Shown here: in pieces, positions 49,208 to 59,696 of the stretch
Layout of the letters: the number at the start of each line of letters is the position of its first letter
Numbering within the stretch: position 1 is the stretch's first letter
Assembly (NCBI RefSeq): GCF_000515335.1
Contig: NZ_KI911563.1
Coordinates: 649,576 to 713,575 of the forward strand
Length of the DNA: 64,000 nt
Origin: Cohnella panacarvi Gsoil 349
GTDB lineage: Bacteria > Bacillota > Bacilli > Paenibacillales > Paenibacillaceae
Direction of reading: 5' to 3'
Program-made: the position numbers and the translations under genes
The notes under the pieces: generated by a model
Told to the model about the DNA's origin: nothing
What the model saw: only the letters and a program-made list of their open reading frames with translations
The model's database searches: none

Positions 49208-50823
49208 TGTACGGTTATCTTCCCTTTCATGAACGATTTATGAGGCTCGCAGAAATATTCATAGACGCCCGGCTTCGTCAGCGTGATCGCGGCGGATTCC
49301 CCTTCATCCAGCAACGGAGTCTCGAATGCTCCGTCCACCGCGACGGCGTTGTGCTTCATATCGGCATCCCGATTGATGAATTCGATCGTCGTGCCCGCTT
49401 TAACCGTAATGTCGGCCGATTGGAATTTGTAATCCTTCATCTCGATGGTGACCTTAGCCGATTGGTCAAGCCCTGTCGTCGTCCCCTCGAATCCGGACGG
49501 ATCGACGACGAACCATACGCCGTTAACCGCTTGCCCGTTCAAGTCGCCGCGCTTCGCGTCATTGACGAAATAGTACAGCGGATAGCCTCTGAACATCGTC
49601 TGTTTCGTGCCGTCTTCCCTCGTGATTTCGCTGAAGTCGCTCGCGTTGAGAGCTTTCGGAACTTGAATGGCGTCCGCGTGGAACGCAGGCCAGTTCTCTA
49701 GGCAACTACCCGTACAAACGCTTGCGCCGACCGGGTCTTTGTCAAAATAATACAGCGTGTTCCCTTGGCTGTCGACCAAATAGTTGCCAAGCTTCGCGTC
49801 CGTACCCAAACCGATCGTATAGAACGGCTGCTTGATGGAAAACCAAACGCCGCCCATGCCTTCGCCGTTCAGGTCTCCCGCCATCGTGTCTTTAGCGAAA
49901 TAGTACAAAGGCCAACCTTTGTACGTTAACTGACGCTTACCGTCCGAACGCGTGAACGAACCGAAATCCGAACGTTCCAAACCGTTAGCCAACAAAACGT
50001 TATCCGAGTACGCAATCGGCCAGTTCGCGAGACATTGGCCTTGGCATGAGTCCGGATCGACGGTGTCGGTCGCGAATAGATACAGCGCCCTACCTTGTCC
50101 GTCCGTCAAATAAGCCGTGCCGTCTGCCGCTTCGGCGATATCGATGCGATTGCCGCTCAGCTTATCCGCCGCTCCCGCAGGAATCACTTTCAGCTCCGCG
50201 AGCTGAGAGGCCAACGTCTTTCCGCCGCCCTTGACCGTCGCTTGCAGCGCTTCGATCAACGCGACGGCAAGGTCCGCGTTCGTGAACGGCGAAGCGTCAG
50301 CAGCGCGGTATAAGCCTCTGGCCGCCGCGAAGGCAAGCGCATCGTCGTAGGCGAAATCCGCGCCCGCCTTATACCCTAGCGCTTCCAGCATGACCTTATA
50401 CAGCTGCTGGGACGTGACGAGCGCCGCAGGCTCGAATCGGTTGCCGCCCGTTCCGTTCCAACCGTATTCGGGATGATTCCTCAAGTACGCCAATGCCGGC
50501 GCGTTCGCTTTTCCAGCGGACGACGCGTCTAAGAACGTATCCGTTCCGGTATAAGCGTGCGCTTCATGCTCCTTGCCTATCAACCGCAAATATAAAATCG
50601 CCGCTTGAATTCTCGTTGTCGATTTCGCCGAGTAAGCGTCAGTGACGCCCTGGCCATCCCCGACAAGCACGCCTAACTGCGCCGCGAGATCCGACGCATG
50701 AACGATCGCCGGCCCTGCGGTTTCGCCGCTCGGGAGCGCCTCTTCCGCCTGCGCGGTCCATGGGAGGGTCAGTAGGCTTGCCGCGAGCACAACCGTCAAT
50801 AACAGCCTGCTCCTTCTCTTCAT
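49204..50823 (-). CDS. Secreted protein with SLH-like, COG4315 repeat and cupredoxin domains
   Basis: A 539-residue exported protein with signal peptide to about residue 26 ('WTAQAEE'). Residues ~40-210 resemble S-layer-homology units ('TRIQAAILYLRLIGKE', 'FEPAALVTSQQLYKVMLEALGYKAG'). Two Secreted_repeat (COG4315) blocks follow: 'ALYLFATDTVDPDSCQGQCLANWP' and 'TLYYFDKDPVGASVCTGSCLENWP' (each given here by its YxF/CxGxCxxNWP pattern). The last ~95 residues are a cupredoxin with His, Cys, His, Met ligands ('MKHNAV', 'YFCEPHKSFM'). First gene of the operon leading to the ECF sigma pair. Confidence 0.88.
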   Translation of the reverse strand: MKRRSRLLLTVVLAASLLTLPWTAQAEEALPSGETAGPAIVHASDLAAQLGVLVGDGQGVTDAYSAKSTTRIQAAILYLRLIGKEHEAHAYTGTDTFLDASSAGKANAPALAYLRNHPEYGWNGTGGNRFEPAALVTSQQLYKVMLEALGYKAGADFAYDDALAFAAARGLYRAADASPFTNADLAVALIEALQATVKGGGKTLASQLAELKVIPAGAADKLSGNRIDIAEAADGTAYLTDGQGRALYLFATDTVDPDSCQGQCLANWPIAYSDNVLLANGLERSDFGSFTRSDGKRQLTYKGWPLYYFAKDTMAGDLNGEGMGGVWFSIKQPFYTIGLGTDAKLGNYLVDSQGNTLYYFDKDPVGASVCTGSCLENWPAFHADAIQVPKALNASDFSEITREDGTKQTMFRGYPLYYFVNDAKRGDLNGQAVNGVWFVVDPSGFEGTTTGLDQSAKVTIEMKDYKFQSADITVKAGTTIEFINRDADMKHNAVAVDGAFETPLLDEGESAAITLTKPGVYEYFCEPHKSFMKGKITVQ

Positions 50824-50862
50824 CCGTTAACCGATCTCCTTCCGTCTTGTCATTCCTTATAG

Positions 50863-50889
50863 GAAACGAAGGATTGGGCTTTTCGGTTT
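50863..50889 (-). promoter_or_regulatory. Candidate ECF promoter of the cupredoxin-sigma operon
   Basis: Minus strand AAACCG (50884-50889), 15-base spacer, CGTTTC (50863-50868), 40 bases before the first gene. AAC and CGT cores are usual for ECF promoters, and no convincing sigma-A promoter was found there, but the match is weak. Confidence 0.35.
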
Positions 50890-50929
50890 GAGCGGCTGAG
50901 GAAAAAAGCGGAAATTTCTAAGTTAGCAT

Positions 50930-51120
50930 AGACGCCTGCATAAGTGCAGGCATTCCATTTGCTCAGCGAAGATCAACCGGCACGCCTACATAAGTACAGC
51001 TATTACTTGAGCGTTTGCCCTGAATGGCGAAATACTGACCTCATACATGCAGTTTCGCATCTATTCCTGCCTCGATAACAAATTCAGCATTTTATTACTG
51101 CATGTTTGCAGTTGTGTGAT
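50930..51120. repeat. Degenerate TGCA-type intergenic repeat, array D
   Basis: ACGCCTGCATAAGTGCAGGC (from 50932) and ACGCCTACATAAGTACAGCT (from 50992) lie exactly 60 bases apart; note the parallel G-to-A change in both half-sites. Further copies: CATGCAGTTTCGCATCTATT near 51044 and ACTGCATGTTTGCAGTT at 51096-51112. The 50824-51188 gap also holds the candidate promoter and the thyA hairpin; no gene seen. Confidence 0.7.
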
Positions 51121-51144
51121 ATCGGCAGTCACTCAGAACGCCGA

Positions 51145-51172
51145 ATGGCGGCACAGGAATCTGTGCCGCCAT
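51145..51172. terminator. Strong hairpin after thyA
   Basis: ATGGCGGCACAG-gaat-CTGTGCCGCCAT, a 12-base perfect stem 17 bases after the thyA stop. No T-run follows, so it is either a weak terminator or an mRNA-stabilising 3' hairpin. Confidence 0.55.
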
Positions 51173-51188
51173 CTGTAAAAGGTCTGTA

Positions 51189-52151
51189 TTATACGGCAAC
51201 AGGCGCTTTAATCGCCGGGTGCGGGTCGTACCCTTCAACCGATAAATCTTCAACGTCGTAATCGAAAATAGACTGGATTGCAGGGTTAAGCTTCAAGGTC
51301 GGCAACGGCCTGACGTCTCTGGCCAGTTGCGTGTCGATCTGCTCCAGATGGTTCGAATAAATGTGCGCGTCGCCGATCGTATGCACGAAATCCCCGACGC
51401 CGAGCCCGCATTCCTGCGCGATCATATGCGTCAACAAGCTGTAACTGGCGATGTTGAACGGAATCCCGAGGAATATATCCCCGCTTCTCTGATACAACTG
51501 GCACGACAGCTTGCCGTTAGCCACGTAAAACTGAAACAGCGTATGGCATGGCGGCAGCGCCGAACGCTGAGGCGTCGCATCCTCCGGCGACCAGGCCGTT
51601 ACGATCAAGCGCCTCGAATCGGGATTTCTCTTAATCTCATCGATCACGTTCTTCAACTGGTCGATCGTATCGCCCCGGGACGTTGTCCATCGTCTCCACT
51701 GCTTGCCGTACACGTTGCCTAAATCCCCGTATTCGCTCGCGAATCGGTCGTCTTCCAGCACGAGCTTTTTGAAAATCTGCTCCTGCTCCAAGTACTCCGC
51801 GTTAAACTCCGGATCGGTCTGCGACCGAAGGCCGAAGTTCGTCATATCGGGTCCCTTGTATTCGGCGCTTTCCACCCACTTCTTGAACGCCCATTCGTTC
51901 CAGATGTTATTGTTATGCCGCAACAGATACCGAATGTTCGTGTCTCCCTTAATGAACCATAACAGCTCGCTGGCAATGAGCCGGAAAGGAACCCGCTTAG
52001 TCGTAAGCAGCGGAAAGCCTTCTTCGAGATCGAATCTCATCTGGTAGCCGAATACGGATATCGTCCCCGTTCCCGTCCGATCCTGCTTCACTGCCCCGTG
52101 CTGCTTCACATGTTTCAATAAATTCAAATAAGCCGTTTCATTAGCGCTCAT
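51189..52151 (-). CDS. thyA: Thymidylate synthase
   Basis: A 320-residue ThyA that makes dTMP from dUMP with methylene-THF. The catalytic cysteine is in '[15 protein letters not shown]', preceded by '[14 protein letters not shown]' and followed by '[18 protein letters not shown]'. Its length exceeds the 264 aa of E. coli ThyA by an insertion of about 50 residues after '[10 protein letters not shown]', as in the Lactobacillus casei type (316 aa). GGAGG lies ten bases upstream of the ATG. Confidence 0.96.
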   Translation of the reverse strand: MSANETAYLNLLKHVKQHGAVKQDRTGTGTISVFGYQMRFDLEEGFPLLTTKRVPFRLIASELLWFIKGDTNIRYLLRHNNNIWNEWAFKKWVESAEYKGPDMTNFGLRSQTDPEFNAEYLEQEQIFKKLVLEDDRFASEYGDLGNVYGKQWRRWTTSRGDTIDQLKNVIDEIKRNPDSRRLIVTAWSPEDATPQRSALPPCHTLFQFYVANGKLSCQLYQRSGDIFLGIPFNIASYSLLTHMIAQECGLGVGDFVHTIGDAHIYSNHLEQIDTQLARDVRPLPTLKLNPAIQSIFDYDVEDLSVEGYDPHPAIKAPVAV

Positions 52152-52199
52152 CGTCCAAGTACCTCCGCTCGATGTTCCCGATCAACACGTCTTATTCTA

Positions 52200-52718
52200 T
52201 CATTCGGTCCGAGAATCTGTCGATTCCGCGGAAGCAAATCGTTCGTGCCGCCGCTTCATCCGCAGCGCGTGGCGCTCAGGCGCGCTGCTCGCCAGCTTGC
52301 GCTCCTGCTCGTTCTCGGGCTGAACCGGCGGAACCGGCGTTGGCTTGCCGTCCTCGTTCAAAGCCACGAACGTGGAGAACGCCGTAACGGTCACGCGCCG
52401 CTCGCCCGTGAACAAATTTTCCGCGCGGACGACGACGTACACCTCCATCGAACTGCGGTGCGTCCAAGTGACGAACGCTTCCAGCTCGACGGCTTCCCCC
52501 ATCCGGATCGGGGACACGAAATCCAGGCTGTCCGTCGATGCCGTCACGACCGGTTTGCGGCAGTGACGGATCGCCGCGATCGCGGATATCTTATCGATGT
52601 ACTTCATGACCGTTCCGCCGAACATCGTGCCGTGGTGATTCGTATCCGTAGGAAACACGAGCTCCGTCATGATCGACCGGGACTGGCTGACCGGTATCGC
52701 ATTCGTCTGTTCATCCAT
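52200..52718 (-). CDS. Acyl-CoA thioesterase (hot-dog fold, YkhA-like)
   Basis: A 172-residue hot-dog domain thioesterase. 'VFPTDTNHHGTMFGGTVMKYIDKISAIAA' contains the conserved HGxxFGG and catalytic Asp, and 'VSPIRMGEAVELEAFVTWTHRSSMEVYVVVRAE' is typical of the BFIT/YkhA group; only the key parts are cited. It hydrolyses medium- or long-chain acyl-CoA. ATG 52718 with GGAG upstream was chosen; a longer frame overlaps the lpdA terminator. It precedes thyA by 48 bases. Confidence 0.92.
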   Translation of the reverse strand: MDEQTNAIPVSQSRSIMTELVFPTDTNHHGTMFGGTVMKYIDKISAIAAIRHCRKPVVTASTDSLDFVSPIRMGEAVELEAFVTWTHRSSMEVYVVVRAENLFTGERRVTVTAFSTFVALNEDGKPTPVPPVQPENEQERKLASSAPERHALRMKRRHERFASAESTDSRTE

Positions 52719-52747
52719 CGCGCTCCACTCTCCTTCATCGGCTCCGT

Positions 52748-52808
52748 ATAAAAATATGCACCTCCCGAAGCGCTGACGACGATATCGCCGCGCCACGGAA
52801 GGTGCATG
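52748..52808 (-). terminator. Terminator of the pdh operon
   Basis: Minus strand TGCACCTTCCG (from 52806) pairs with CGGGAGGTGCA (to 52757) around a 28-base loop, followed by TATTTTTAT. Located 12 bases after the lpdA stop. Confidence 0.75.
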
Positions 52809-52820
52809 GTAAAGAATAGG

Positions 52821-54242
52821 TTATTTTTTAGGCGCCATCGTGTGGATCGGATGGCCCATCGCGAGCTCCGCCGTATCCATCGTGATCTCGCCGAGCGTAG
52901 GATGCGCATGGATCGTCAGCGCGATGTCCTCGATCGTCGCGCCCATCTCGATCGCAAGCCCAAGCTCCGCGATCATGTTGGACGCTTCGACGCCGGCGAT
53001 TTGCGCGCCGAGCACGAGGCCGGTATCCTCGTCGTGGATGAGCTTCATGAAGCCGTCCGCGCCGCCGAGCGTAACCGCGCGGCCGTTGCCGCCGAACGGG
53101 AACTTGCTCGATTTCGCTTTATAGCCTTTGTCTTTCGCTTCGTTCTCGGTGTATCCGACGCTTGCGCATTCCGGATCGGAGAAGGCCACGGCAGGGATGC
53201 ATTTGTAATCGACTTTGGACGGCAGTCCCGCGATCGCTTCCGCAGCGACTTTCGCTTCGTAGGAAGCTTTGTGCGCCAGCGCAGCGCCTGGAACGATATC
53301 GCCGATCGCGTAGATGTTCGGGATGTTCGTACGGCATTGGTCGTCGACTTCGATCAGGCCGCGCTCGCCGACTTTGACGCCGATCAGGTCGAGGCCAAGC
53401 TCTCCGTCCGTGTTCGGACGGCGGCCAACGGTAACGAGCAGGTAGTCCGCCGTTACCGACTTCTCTTCGCCGCCGACTTCGTACGTTACGGTAACGTCTT
53501 TGTCCGTCTGCGTAGCGCCTTTGGCAAGCGCGCCGTTAACGATCTCGACGTTGTTCTTCTTCATCTTCTTCACGACGAGCTGGCTCATGTCTTTGTCGAA
53601 GCCAGGCATGATCGTGTCCGCGCCCTCAAGGATCGTGACCTTCGTGCCGAATTTCGAGTACATTTGGCCAAGCTCGGCACCGATGTAGCCGCCGCCGATG
53701 ACGACGAGGCTCTTCGGCACTTCATTCAGCGACAGCGCTTCTGTCGAGGACAGGATGCGGCCGCCGAACGGGAACGGCTTCAGCTCGATCGGGCGGGAGC
53801 CCGTCGCGATGATGCAGTTCTTGAAGCGGTAGCGAGGCGCTTCTTGGTCGTTGAACAGGCGGGCTTCGTTCTGGTTGATGAACATGACCTCGCCGTTGAA
53901 CATTTGAACCTTGTTCGCCTTCAGCAGCATTTCGACGCCGCCGGTCATTTTGTTCACGACCGACGACTTATAGGCTTGTACTTTCGTAAAGTCGACTTTG
54001 ACGTTCTCTGCCGACAATCCGTATTCGTCCGCATGCTGCATCGCTTCGTAGTGGTGCGCGGCGTTAATGAGCGCCTTGGAAGGAATACAGCCGACGTTCA
54101 AGCAGACGCCGCCGAACTTGCCCTTATCCGCGATCATGACTTTCTGCCCGAGCTGAGCGGCGCGAATCGCGGCTACGTAACCGCCGGGGCCGGCGCCGAT
54201 GACGAGCAAATCGATATCGAGGGATGCATCTCCTACTACCAT
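52821..54242 (-). CDS. lpdA: Dihydrolipoyl dehydrogenase (E3)
   Basis: A 473-residue flavoprotein disulphide reductase, E3 of pyruvate dehydrogenase. FAD motif '[19 protein letters not shown]', redox-active disulphide '[13 protein letters not shown]', NAD motif '[19 protein letters not shown]', and the C-terminal active His/Glu in '[14 protein letters not shown]'. It re-oxidises dihydrolipoamide with NAD+. It starts three bases after pdhC and ends at the operon terminator. Confidence 0.97.
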   Translation of the reverse strand: MVVGDASLDIDLLVIGAGPGGYVAAIRAAQLGQKVMIADKGKFGGVCLNVGCIPSKALINAAHHYEAMQHADEYGLSAENVKVDFTKVQAYKSSVVNKMTGGVEMLLKANKVQMFNGEVMFINQNEARLFNDQEAPRYRFKNCIIATGSRPIELKPFPFGGRILSSTEALSLNEVPKSLVVIGGGYIGAELGQMYSKFGTKVTILEGADTIMPGFDKDMSQLVVKKMKKNNVEIVNGALAKGATQTDKDVTVTYEVGGEEKSVTADYLLVTVGRRPNTDGELGLDLIGVKVGERGLIEVDDQCRTNIPNIYAIGDIVPGAALAHKASYEAKVAAEAIAGLPSKVDYKCIPAVAFSDPECASVGYTENEAKDKGYKAKSSKFPFGGNGRAVTLGGADGFMKLIHDEDTGLVLGAQIAGVEASNMIAELGLAIEMGATIEDIALTIHAHPTLGEITMDTAELAMGHPIHTMAPKK

Positions 54243-54245
54243 GGG

Positions 54246-55568
54246 TTAAACCTCCATTACGAGCAGCTCTGGATCTGCCAGCAGCTGTTTGATGTAGTTC
54301 ATGAAGTTCTGAGCCGTCGCGCCGTCGATGATGCGATGGTCGAAACTTAGGGACAATGCCATCACCGGAGCGGCCACGATCTCGCCGTTCTTGACGACCG
54401 CCTTCTCCGTAATGCGGCCGGTGCCGAGAATCGCGACTTCAGGGAAGTTGATGACCGGCGTGAAGAACATGCCGCCCGCCGAGCCGATATTCGTGATCGA
54501 AATCGTGCTGCCTTTGAGCTCGCCCGCGGATAACTTGCCGTCGCGGCCGCGCACGGCGAGATCGCGGATCTCGTTCGCCACGGACCATACGTTCTTGCGG
54601 TCGGCGTCGAAGATGACCGGAACGATCAGACCGTTGTCCGTATCCGTCGCGATGCCGATGTTGTAGTACTTCTTATAGACGATCTCGTTAGCCGCTTCGT
54701 CGATCATGGCGTTCATGACCGGGAACTCGCGGCAAGCCGCTACGAGCGCCTTGACGATGAACGGCAAGTACGTCAGCTTGACGCCTTTCTTCTCGGCGAT
54801 CGGCTTCGCGCGGTTGCGAAGCGCGACAAGGCCTGATACGTCCACTTCGTCCATGAGCGTAACGTGAGGCGCGGTATATACCGACTTGACCATCGCGTTC
54901 GCGATCGCCTTGCGGATGCCCTTGAACGGAACGCGCTCTTCTACGCCCTGACCGACAGGTCCGGCAGCTTTCGCCGCAGGCGCAGCCGTCGCCGCCGCTA
55001 CAGGAGCTTCAGCAGACGTTGCAGCCGCAGCAGGAGCGGCGCCCGTAAAGCCGAGCACGTCCTCGCGGGTAATGCGTCCGTTCTTGCCTGTACCTGCTAC
55101 TTGCGCGATGTTGACGCCTTTCTCGCGAGCAAGCTTGCGCACGCTTGGCGTTGCCAGCACGTTGGCGTTGCCCGCAGGAGCAGCCGGAGCTGCTGCCGCA
55201 GGGGCAGCCGTTGCTTCTTGGGCAGGCTGGCCTTTCGTATCCGCGCCGCCTACCGCGCTATTGCCGGACGCGCCGCCTTCGGCTTGCGCATGGCTATCGG
55301 CCGACGGCGCTTGCTCCGGAACGTCGCCTTCCGCTTCGATAATCGCAACGATGTCGCCGACATGCATAACCTGTCCGTCTTTCGCGCGGACTTCGGTTAC
55401 TTTGCCGTTTACCGGGCACGGCACTTCAACGATCGCTTTATCGTTTTGAACTTCCATGATGATATCTTCGTCCGTCACCGTTTGGCCCGGCGCGATGTGC
55501 ATCTTGACGATTTCGCCTTCATGCAGTCCTTCGCCCAGCTCGGGGAACCGATATTCAAATCTAGCCAT
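54246..55568 (-). CDS. pdhC: Pyruvate dehydrogenase E2 (dihydrolipoamide acetyltransferase)
   Basis: A 440-residue E2. One lipoyl domain (about 1-80, lipoylated Lys44 in '[10 protein letters not shown]'), an Ala/Pro-rich linker, a peripheral subunit-binding domain ('[28 protein letters not shown]', cited for its RKLARE core), a second flexible linker, then the catalytic domain with the active-site HxxxDG in '[15 protein letters not shown]'. It forms the core of the complex. GGAGG lies seven bases before the ATG. Confidence 0.97.
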   Translation of the reverse strand: MARFEYRFPELGEGLHEGEIVKMHIAPGQTVTDEDIIMEVQNDKAIVEVPCPVNGKVTEVRAKDGQVMHVGDIVAIIEAEGDVPEQAPSADSHAQAEGGASGNSAVGGADTKGQPAQEATAAPAAAAPAAPAGNANVLATPSVRKLAREKGVNIAQVAGTGKNGRITREDVLGFTGAAPAAAATSAEAPVAAATAAPAAKAAGPVGQGVEERVPFKGIRKAIANAMVKSVYTAPHVTLMDEVDVSGLVALRNRAKPIAEKKGVKLTYLPFIVKALVAACREFPVMNAMIDEAANEIVYKKYYNIGIATDTDNGLIVPVIFDADRKNVWSVANEIRDLAVRGRDGKLSAGELKGSTISITNIGSAGGMFFTPVINFPEVAILGTGRITEKAVVKNGEIVAAPVMALSLSFDHRIIDGATAQNFMNYIKQLLADPELLVMEV

Positions 55569-55586
55569 CTGGCATTCCTCCTCCGA

Positions 55587-56564
55587 TTAGAACTGCAGCA
55601 CTTGATTAACGGTTTTCACGATGCGCGCCGTCGTAGGCAACCAAGCGTCTTCGATCTGCGCGAACGGATATACCGTATCCGGACCTGCACAACGGAGAAC
55701 CGGCGCTTCCAGATGCAGAATCGCTTTCTCGTTGATTTGCGCGATAATTTCCGCAGCCGCGCCGGAAGTTTTCTGAGCTTCCTGCACGACGATCGCGCGG
55801 TTCGTCTTCTGGATCGAAGCGACGATCGTATCGATATCGAGCGGAAGCAGCGTGCGAAGGTCGATAACTTCGGCGGATACGCCGCTCTTCTCGAGCTCTT
55901 CCGCGGCTTTAACCGCCGTATGAACCATCAGGCCGTATGCGATGATCGTTACGTCTTTGCCTTCGCGAACGACTTTCGCTTTGCCGATCGGCACCGTGTA
56001 AGCATCTTCGGGCACTTCGTCGCGGAATGCATGGTACAAGTTCAAATGCTCCATGAAAAATACAGGGTCGTTGTCGCGAATCGCCGATACGAGAAGGCCT
56101 TTCGCGTCGTAAGGGTTGGAAGGAACGACGACTTTGATGCCCGGCGTCTGGATTGCAAGGCCTTCCAAGGAGTCGGTATGAAGCTCCGCCGCTTTAACGC
56201 CGCCGCCGAACGGCGTACGGAATACGATCGGAGAGTTGTAACGGCCGCCGGAACGGTATCTCATGCGCGCCGCTTGAATGAACATTTGGTCCATCGCTTC
56301 GAAGATGAAGCCGACGAACTGGATTTCCGCCACGGGACGGAAGCCTTGAATGCCAAGACCGACCGCAAGTCCGCCGATCGCGGATTCCGCCAGCGGCGTG
56401 TCGAATACGCGGGTTTCGCCGAATTCGGCCTGTAGACCTTCCGTCGCGCGAAATACGCCGCCTACTTTGCCGACGTCTTCCCCGAACACGATGACGTTAG
56501 GATCGTTCTTCAGCTCGACGCGAATCGCGTCGCGGATCGCTTCTTTCATATTCATCTGAGCCAT
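55587..56564 (-). CDS. pdhB: Pyruvate dehydrogenase E1 beta subunit
   Basis: A 325-residue E1 beta. '[19 protein letters not shown]', '[17 protein letters not shown]', '[18 protein letters not shown]' and the late '[20 protein letters not shown]' mark the 2-oxoacid dehydrogenase beta family; the last, with its pyruvate-type ending, favours PDH over branched-chain enzymes. It lies between pdhA and pdhC with gaps of 27 and 18 bases. Confidence 0.96.
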   Translation of the reverse strand: MAQMNMKEAIRDAIRVELKNDPNVIVFGEDVGKVGGVFRATEGLQAEFGETRVFDTPLAESAIGGLAVGLGIQGFRPVAEIQFVGFIFEAMDQMFIQAARMRYRSGGRYNSPIVFRTPFGGGVKAAELHTDSLEGLAIQTPGIKVVVPSNPYDAKGLLVSAIRDNDPVFFMEHLNLYHAFRDEVPEDAYTVPIGKAKVVREGKDVTIIAYGLMVHTAVKAAEELEKSGVSAEVIDLRTLLPLDIDTIVASIQKTNRAIVVQEAQKTSGAAAEIIAQINEKAILHLEAPVLRCAGPDTVYPFAQIEDAWLPTTARIVKTVNQVLQF

Positions 56565-56591
56565 GCTGTGTCTACTCTCCCGTCTTACGAT

Positions 56592-57704
<1,113 letters not shown>

Positions 57705-57749
57705 TCACCTCATCTTGAATTGTGGAAGAGGGCTTTCTGTTATAGAATT

Positions 57750-57779
57750 ATTATATCCCTGTTTAACCTATTTGGTCAA
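57750..57779 (-). promoter_or_regulatory. Sigma-A promoter of the pdh operon
   Basis: Minus strand TTGACC (-35, 57774-57779), 18-base spacer, TATAAT (perfect -10, 57750-57755), 52 bases before pdhA. The rest of the 57699-57945 gap is AT-rich, with TATATAAC and TATAAC-like direct repeats and a TTGACA at 57817-57822, perhaps for the divergent esterase gene. Confidence 0.75.
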
Positions 57780-57945
57780 AGAAAATGTCCAAAAATCCTT
57801 TATTTATATAGCTTCATTGACAATTATGTTTATATAACAGGGTGATGAAATTTGTATAACACAATAGTACACTCCGTTCTTAGTCAGTCTTCAATTGGTT
57901 TACCCAAGCCCGTGTTATCCCATACCTGCCAAGGAGGTTCGTTCC

Positions 57946-58698
57946 ATGAGCGACAACCCGTTATTCCGAAGAACGATCGTTAGACACGATATGCCAAGCC
58001 GATTACTGCCGGAGCAAACCCGGTCTTTGCGCGTTTATTTGCCTCCGGGCTTTCAAGAGTGGATCAGTTATCCTGTCGTTTACTGCCAGGACGGCGAAGA
58101 TTTCTTCAATTTCGGCCGAATCGCGACGCAAGCCCAACGCCTGATCATCGAAGAAGGATGGGAGCCGTTCATAATCGTTGGGGTCGATGTCGACAAAACG
58201 CGCCGCACGAACGAATACGCCCCGGACGGCGATCGGCATGAGGCCTATGTGCGGTTTTTCGCGGAGGAAATGATCCCGTGGGTGGAATCGCGCTATCCGG
58301 TTCGCGACGTGCCGGAGCAGCGCTTGCTGGCCGGCGATTCTTTAGGCGGCACGGTCTCTCTCTCGATAGCCCTTCGGTATCCGAAGCTGTTCCATCAAAT
58401 CGTCAGCTTCTCCGGCGCTTTCTACGGCTCGTCGATCGAACAGCTGAGACTGGCCGGGCCGCTTGAACCGCTGCGCTTATGGATGACGGTAGGCTTGCAG
58501 GAAACGGCATACGAGACCGATCGCGGCGTGTTCGATTTCGTATCCTTGAACCGAACCGCTCGCGAGCTGCTGCTTGCCAAAGGAGCCAAGCTCATCTACT
58601 CGGAGAAAGACGGAGAGCATAAATGGGGTTTTTGGCAAAAAGAAATACCGGAAGCGCTCGGCGCCTTTCTCGGGCCGTCGCCTGCGGTATTCGGATAA
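57946..58698 (+). CDS. Esterase D-like alpha/beta hydrolase
   Basis: A 250-residue hydrolase of the putative-esterase (Esterase_D, enterochelin esterase-like) family. The nucleophile elbow is 'LAGDSLGGTVSLSIALRYP' (GDSLGG), the acid is probably in 'WMTVGLQETAYETD', and the catalytic His in 'DGEHKWGFWQKEIP'. It acts on small esters; no siderophore genes are near. GGAGG is eight bases before ATG 57946; an upstream ATG has no site. Confidence 0.9.
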   Translation: MSDNPLFRRTIVRHDMPSRLLPEQTRSLRVYLPPGFQEWISYPVVYCQDGEDFFNFGRIATQAQRLIIEEGWEPFIIVGVDVDKTRRTNEYAPDGDRHEAYVRFFAEEMIPWVESRYPVRDVPEQRLLAGDSLGGTVSLSIALRYPKLFHQIVSFSGAFYGSSIEQLRLAGPLEPLRLWMTVGLQETAYETDRGVFDFVSLNRTARELLLAKGAKLIYSEKDGEHKWGFWQKEIPEALGAFLGPSPAVFG

Positions 58699-58705
58699 CC
58701 CTCGA

Positions 58706-59227
58706 TTATACCGAGGGCGGGAGCTTGCGCTCTATGGACTCGAACAAACGTCGAATATCTTCCTCGGTATGCGAACCACCGCGGCGGAACGCGAGCAACT
58801 GCTCCTTGAGCATGGCGGCGGCTTCCTCGTAAGCCGCCTCGTCCAGACTTGCGCCGTCCGGATCGTACCAGACGAATCCGCCATGCGGTCCGTTGCGCAA
58901 GTAGGCGGTTTCCCATTGCGACGGATATTCCGGCCATGGCGCTCCGAGCGCCATCGCGATGACCTCGTCGTGAGGCACGGGGAGCAAATGATGATAATGC
59001 TCCTCCGCTCCGCCGCCTGCCACGTTCAAATGCAACGCCGCGTAATGCAAGTAATGCTCGCCGGTTTCCGCGTCTTTGACGATCCGGTACAACTCTCCGT
59101 TCTTCTCGTTCAACGTGGTCACGGCTTCGATCCGCCTCGTCAACTCTTCCTCGTTCACAAGCCGCATTCGCGCGAAGCTAAGCGGCAGCGGCGCGTTCGG
59201 CTTATCCTTCATCGGAATGTCCCGCAT
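58706..59227 (-). CDS. Conserved hypothetical protein
   Basis: A 173-residue soluble protein. The middle 'GEHYLHYAALHLNVAGGGAEEHYHHLLP' is His-rich and could bind a metal. No family recognised. GGAGAG lies eight bases upstream of its ATG, which overlaps the end of the phosphatase gene by 26 bases. It would be translated with that gene. Confidence 0.72.
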   Translation of the reverse strand: MRDIPMKDKPNAPLPLSFARMRLVNEEELTRRIEAVTTLNEKNGELYRIVKDAETGEHYLHYAALHLNVAGGGAEEHYHHLLPVPHDEVIAMALGAPWPEYPSQWETAYLRNGPHGGFVWYDPDGASLDEAAYEEAAAMLKEQLLAFRRGGSHTEEDIRRLFESIERKLPPSV

Positions 59228-59696
59228 GCGCCATTCTCTCCTTAACGACCGCGAGCAATCTCGCGCAACCTTCCTTCACAAGCTCGTAAACCTCGTCGAA
59301 GTTGCCGGTGTAATACGGATCGGGCACGTCCGCGAGCCCTTGCTCCGGCATCAGCGATAGAAACCGGATCACTTCCGATTTCGGCGACGCCCCCAGCACG
59401 CCGCGAATATCGCGCTCGTTGCGGGTATCCATCGCCACGATCATATCGAACCGGTCTCCATCCGCTTTGGCGATCTGCCGCGCCTTCATGCCCGCATAGG
59501 AGATTCCGTTGCGATCCAGCAGTTTGCGGGTCCCCTCGTGAGGAGGATGACCGACGTGCCAGTCGCCCGTTCCGGCGGAATCGACCGCGATCCGGTCACC
59601 CAACCCCTCGCGAAGCACCAGATCCTTGAATACCGCTTCCGCCATCGGAGAACGGCATATGTTGCCTAAGCAGACGAATAGTACGGAATAACTCAT
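59202..59696 (-). CDS. Low-molecular-weight protein tyrosine phosphatase
   Basis: A 164-residue LMW-PTP. The P-loop CX5R(S/T) is 'VCLGNICRSPMAEAVF' (Cys9, Arg15) and the general acid is in 'DVPDPYYTG'. It dephosphorylates phosphotyrosine (or phosphoarginine, as YwlE does) in the cytosol. ATG 59696 with GGAGG six bases upstream was chosen; it overlaps the stop of the upstream channel gene as ATGA. Confidence 0.94.
   Translation of the reverse strand: MSYSVLFVCLGNICRSPMAEAVFKDLVLREGLGDRIAVDSAGTGDWHVGHPPHEGTRKLLDRNGISYAGMKARQIAKADGDRFDMIVAMDTRNERDIRGVLGASPKSEVIRFLSLMPEQGLADVPDPYYTGNFDEVYELVKEGCARLLAVVKERMAHAGHSDEG

Noticed and set aside
52806..54350. 514-codon open frame antisense to lpdA
   Set aside because: Product of GC-rich codon bias opposite a conserved gene; Arg/Asp-rich composition, no ribosome site or domain.
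54864..56435. 523-codon open frame antisense to pdhC/pdhB
   Set aside because: Same antisense artefact across two conserved genes.
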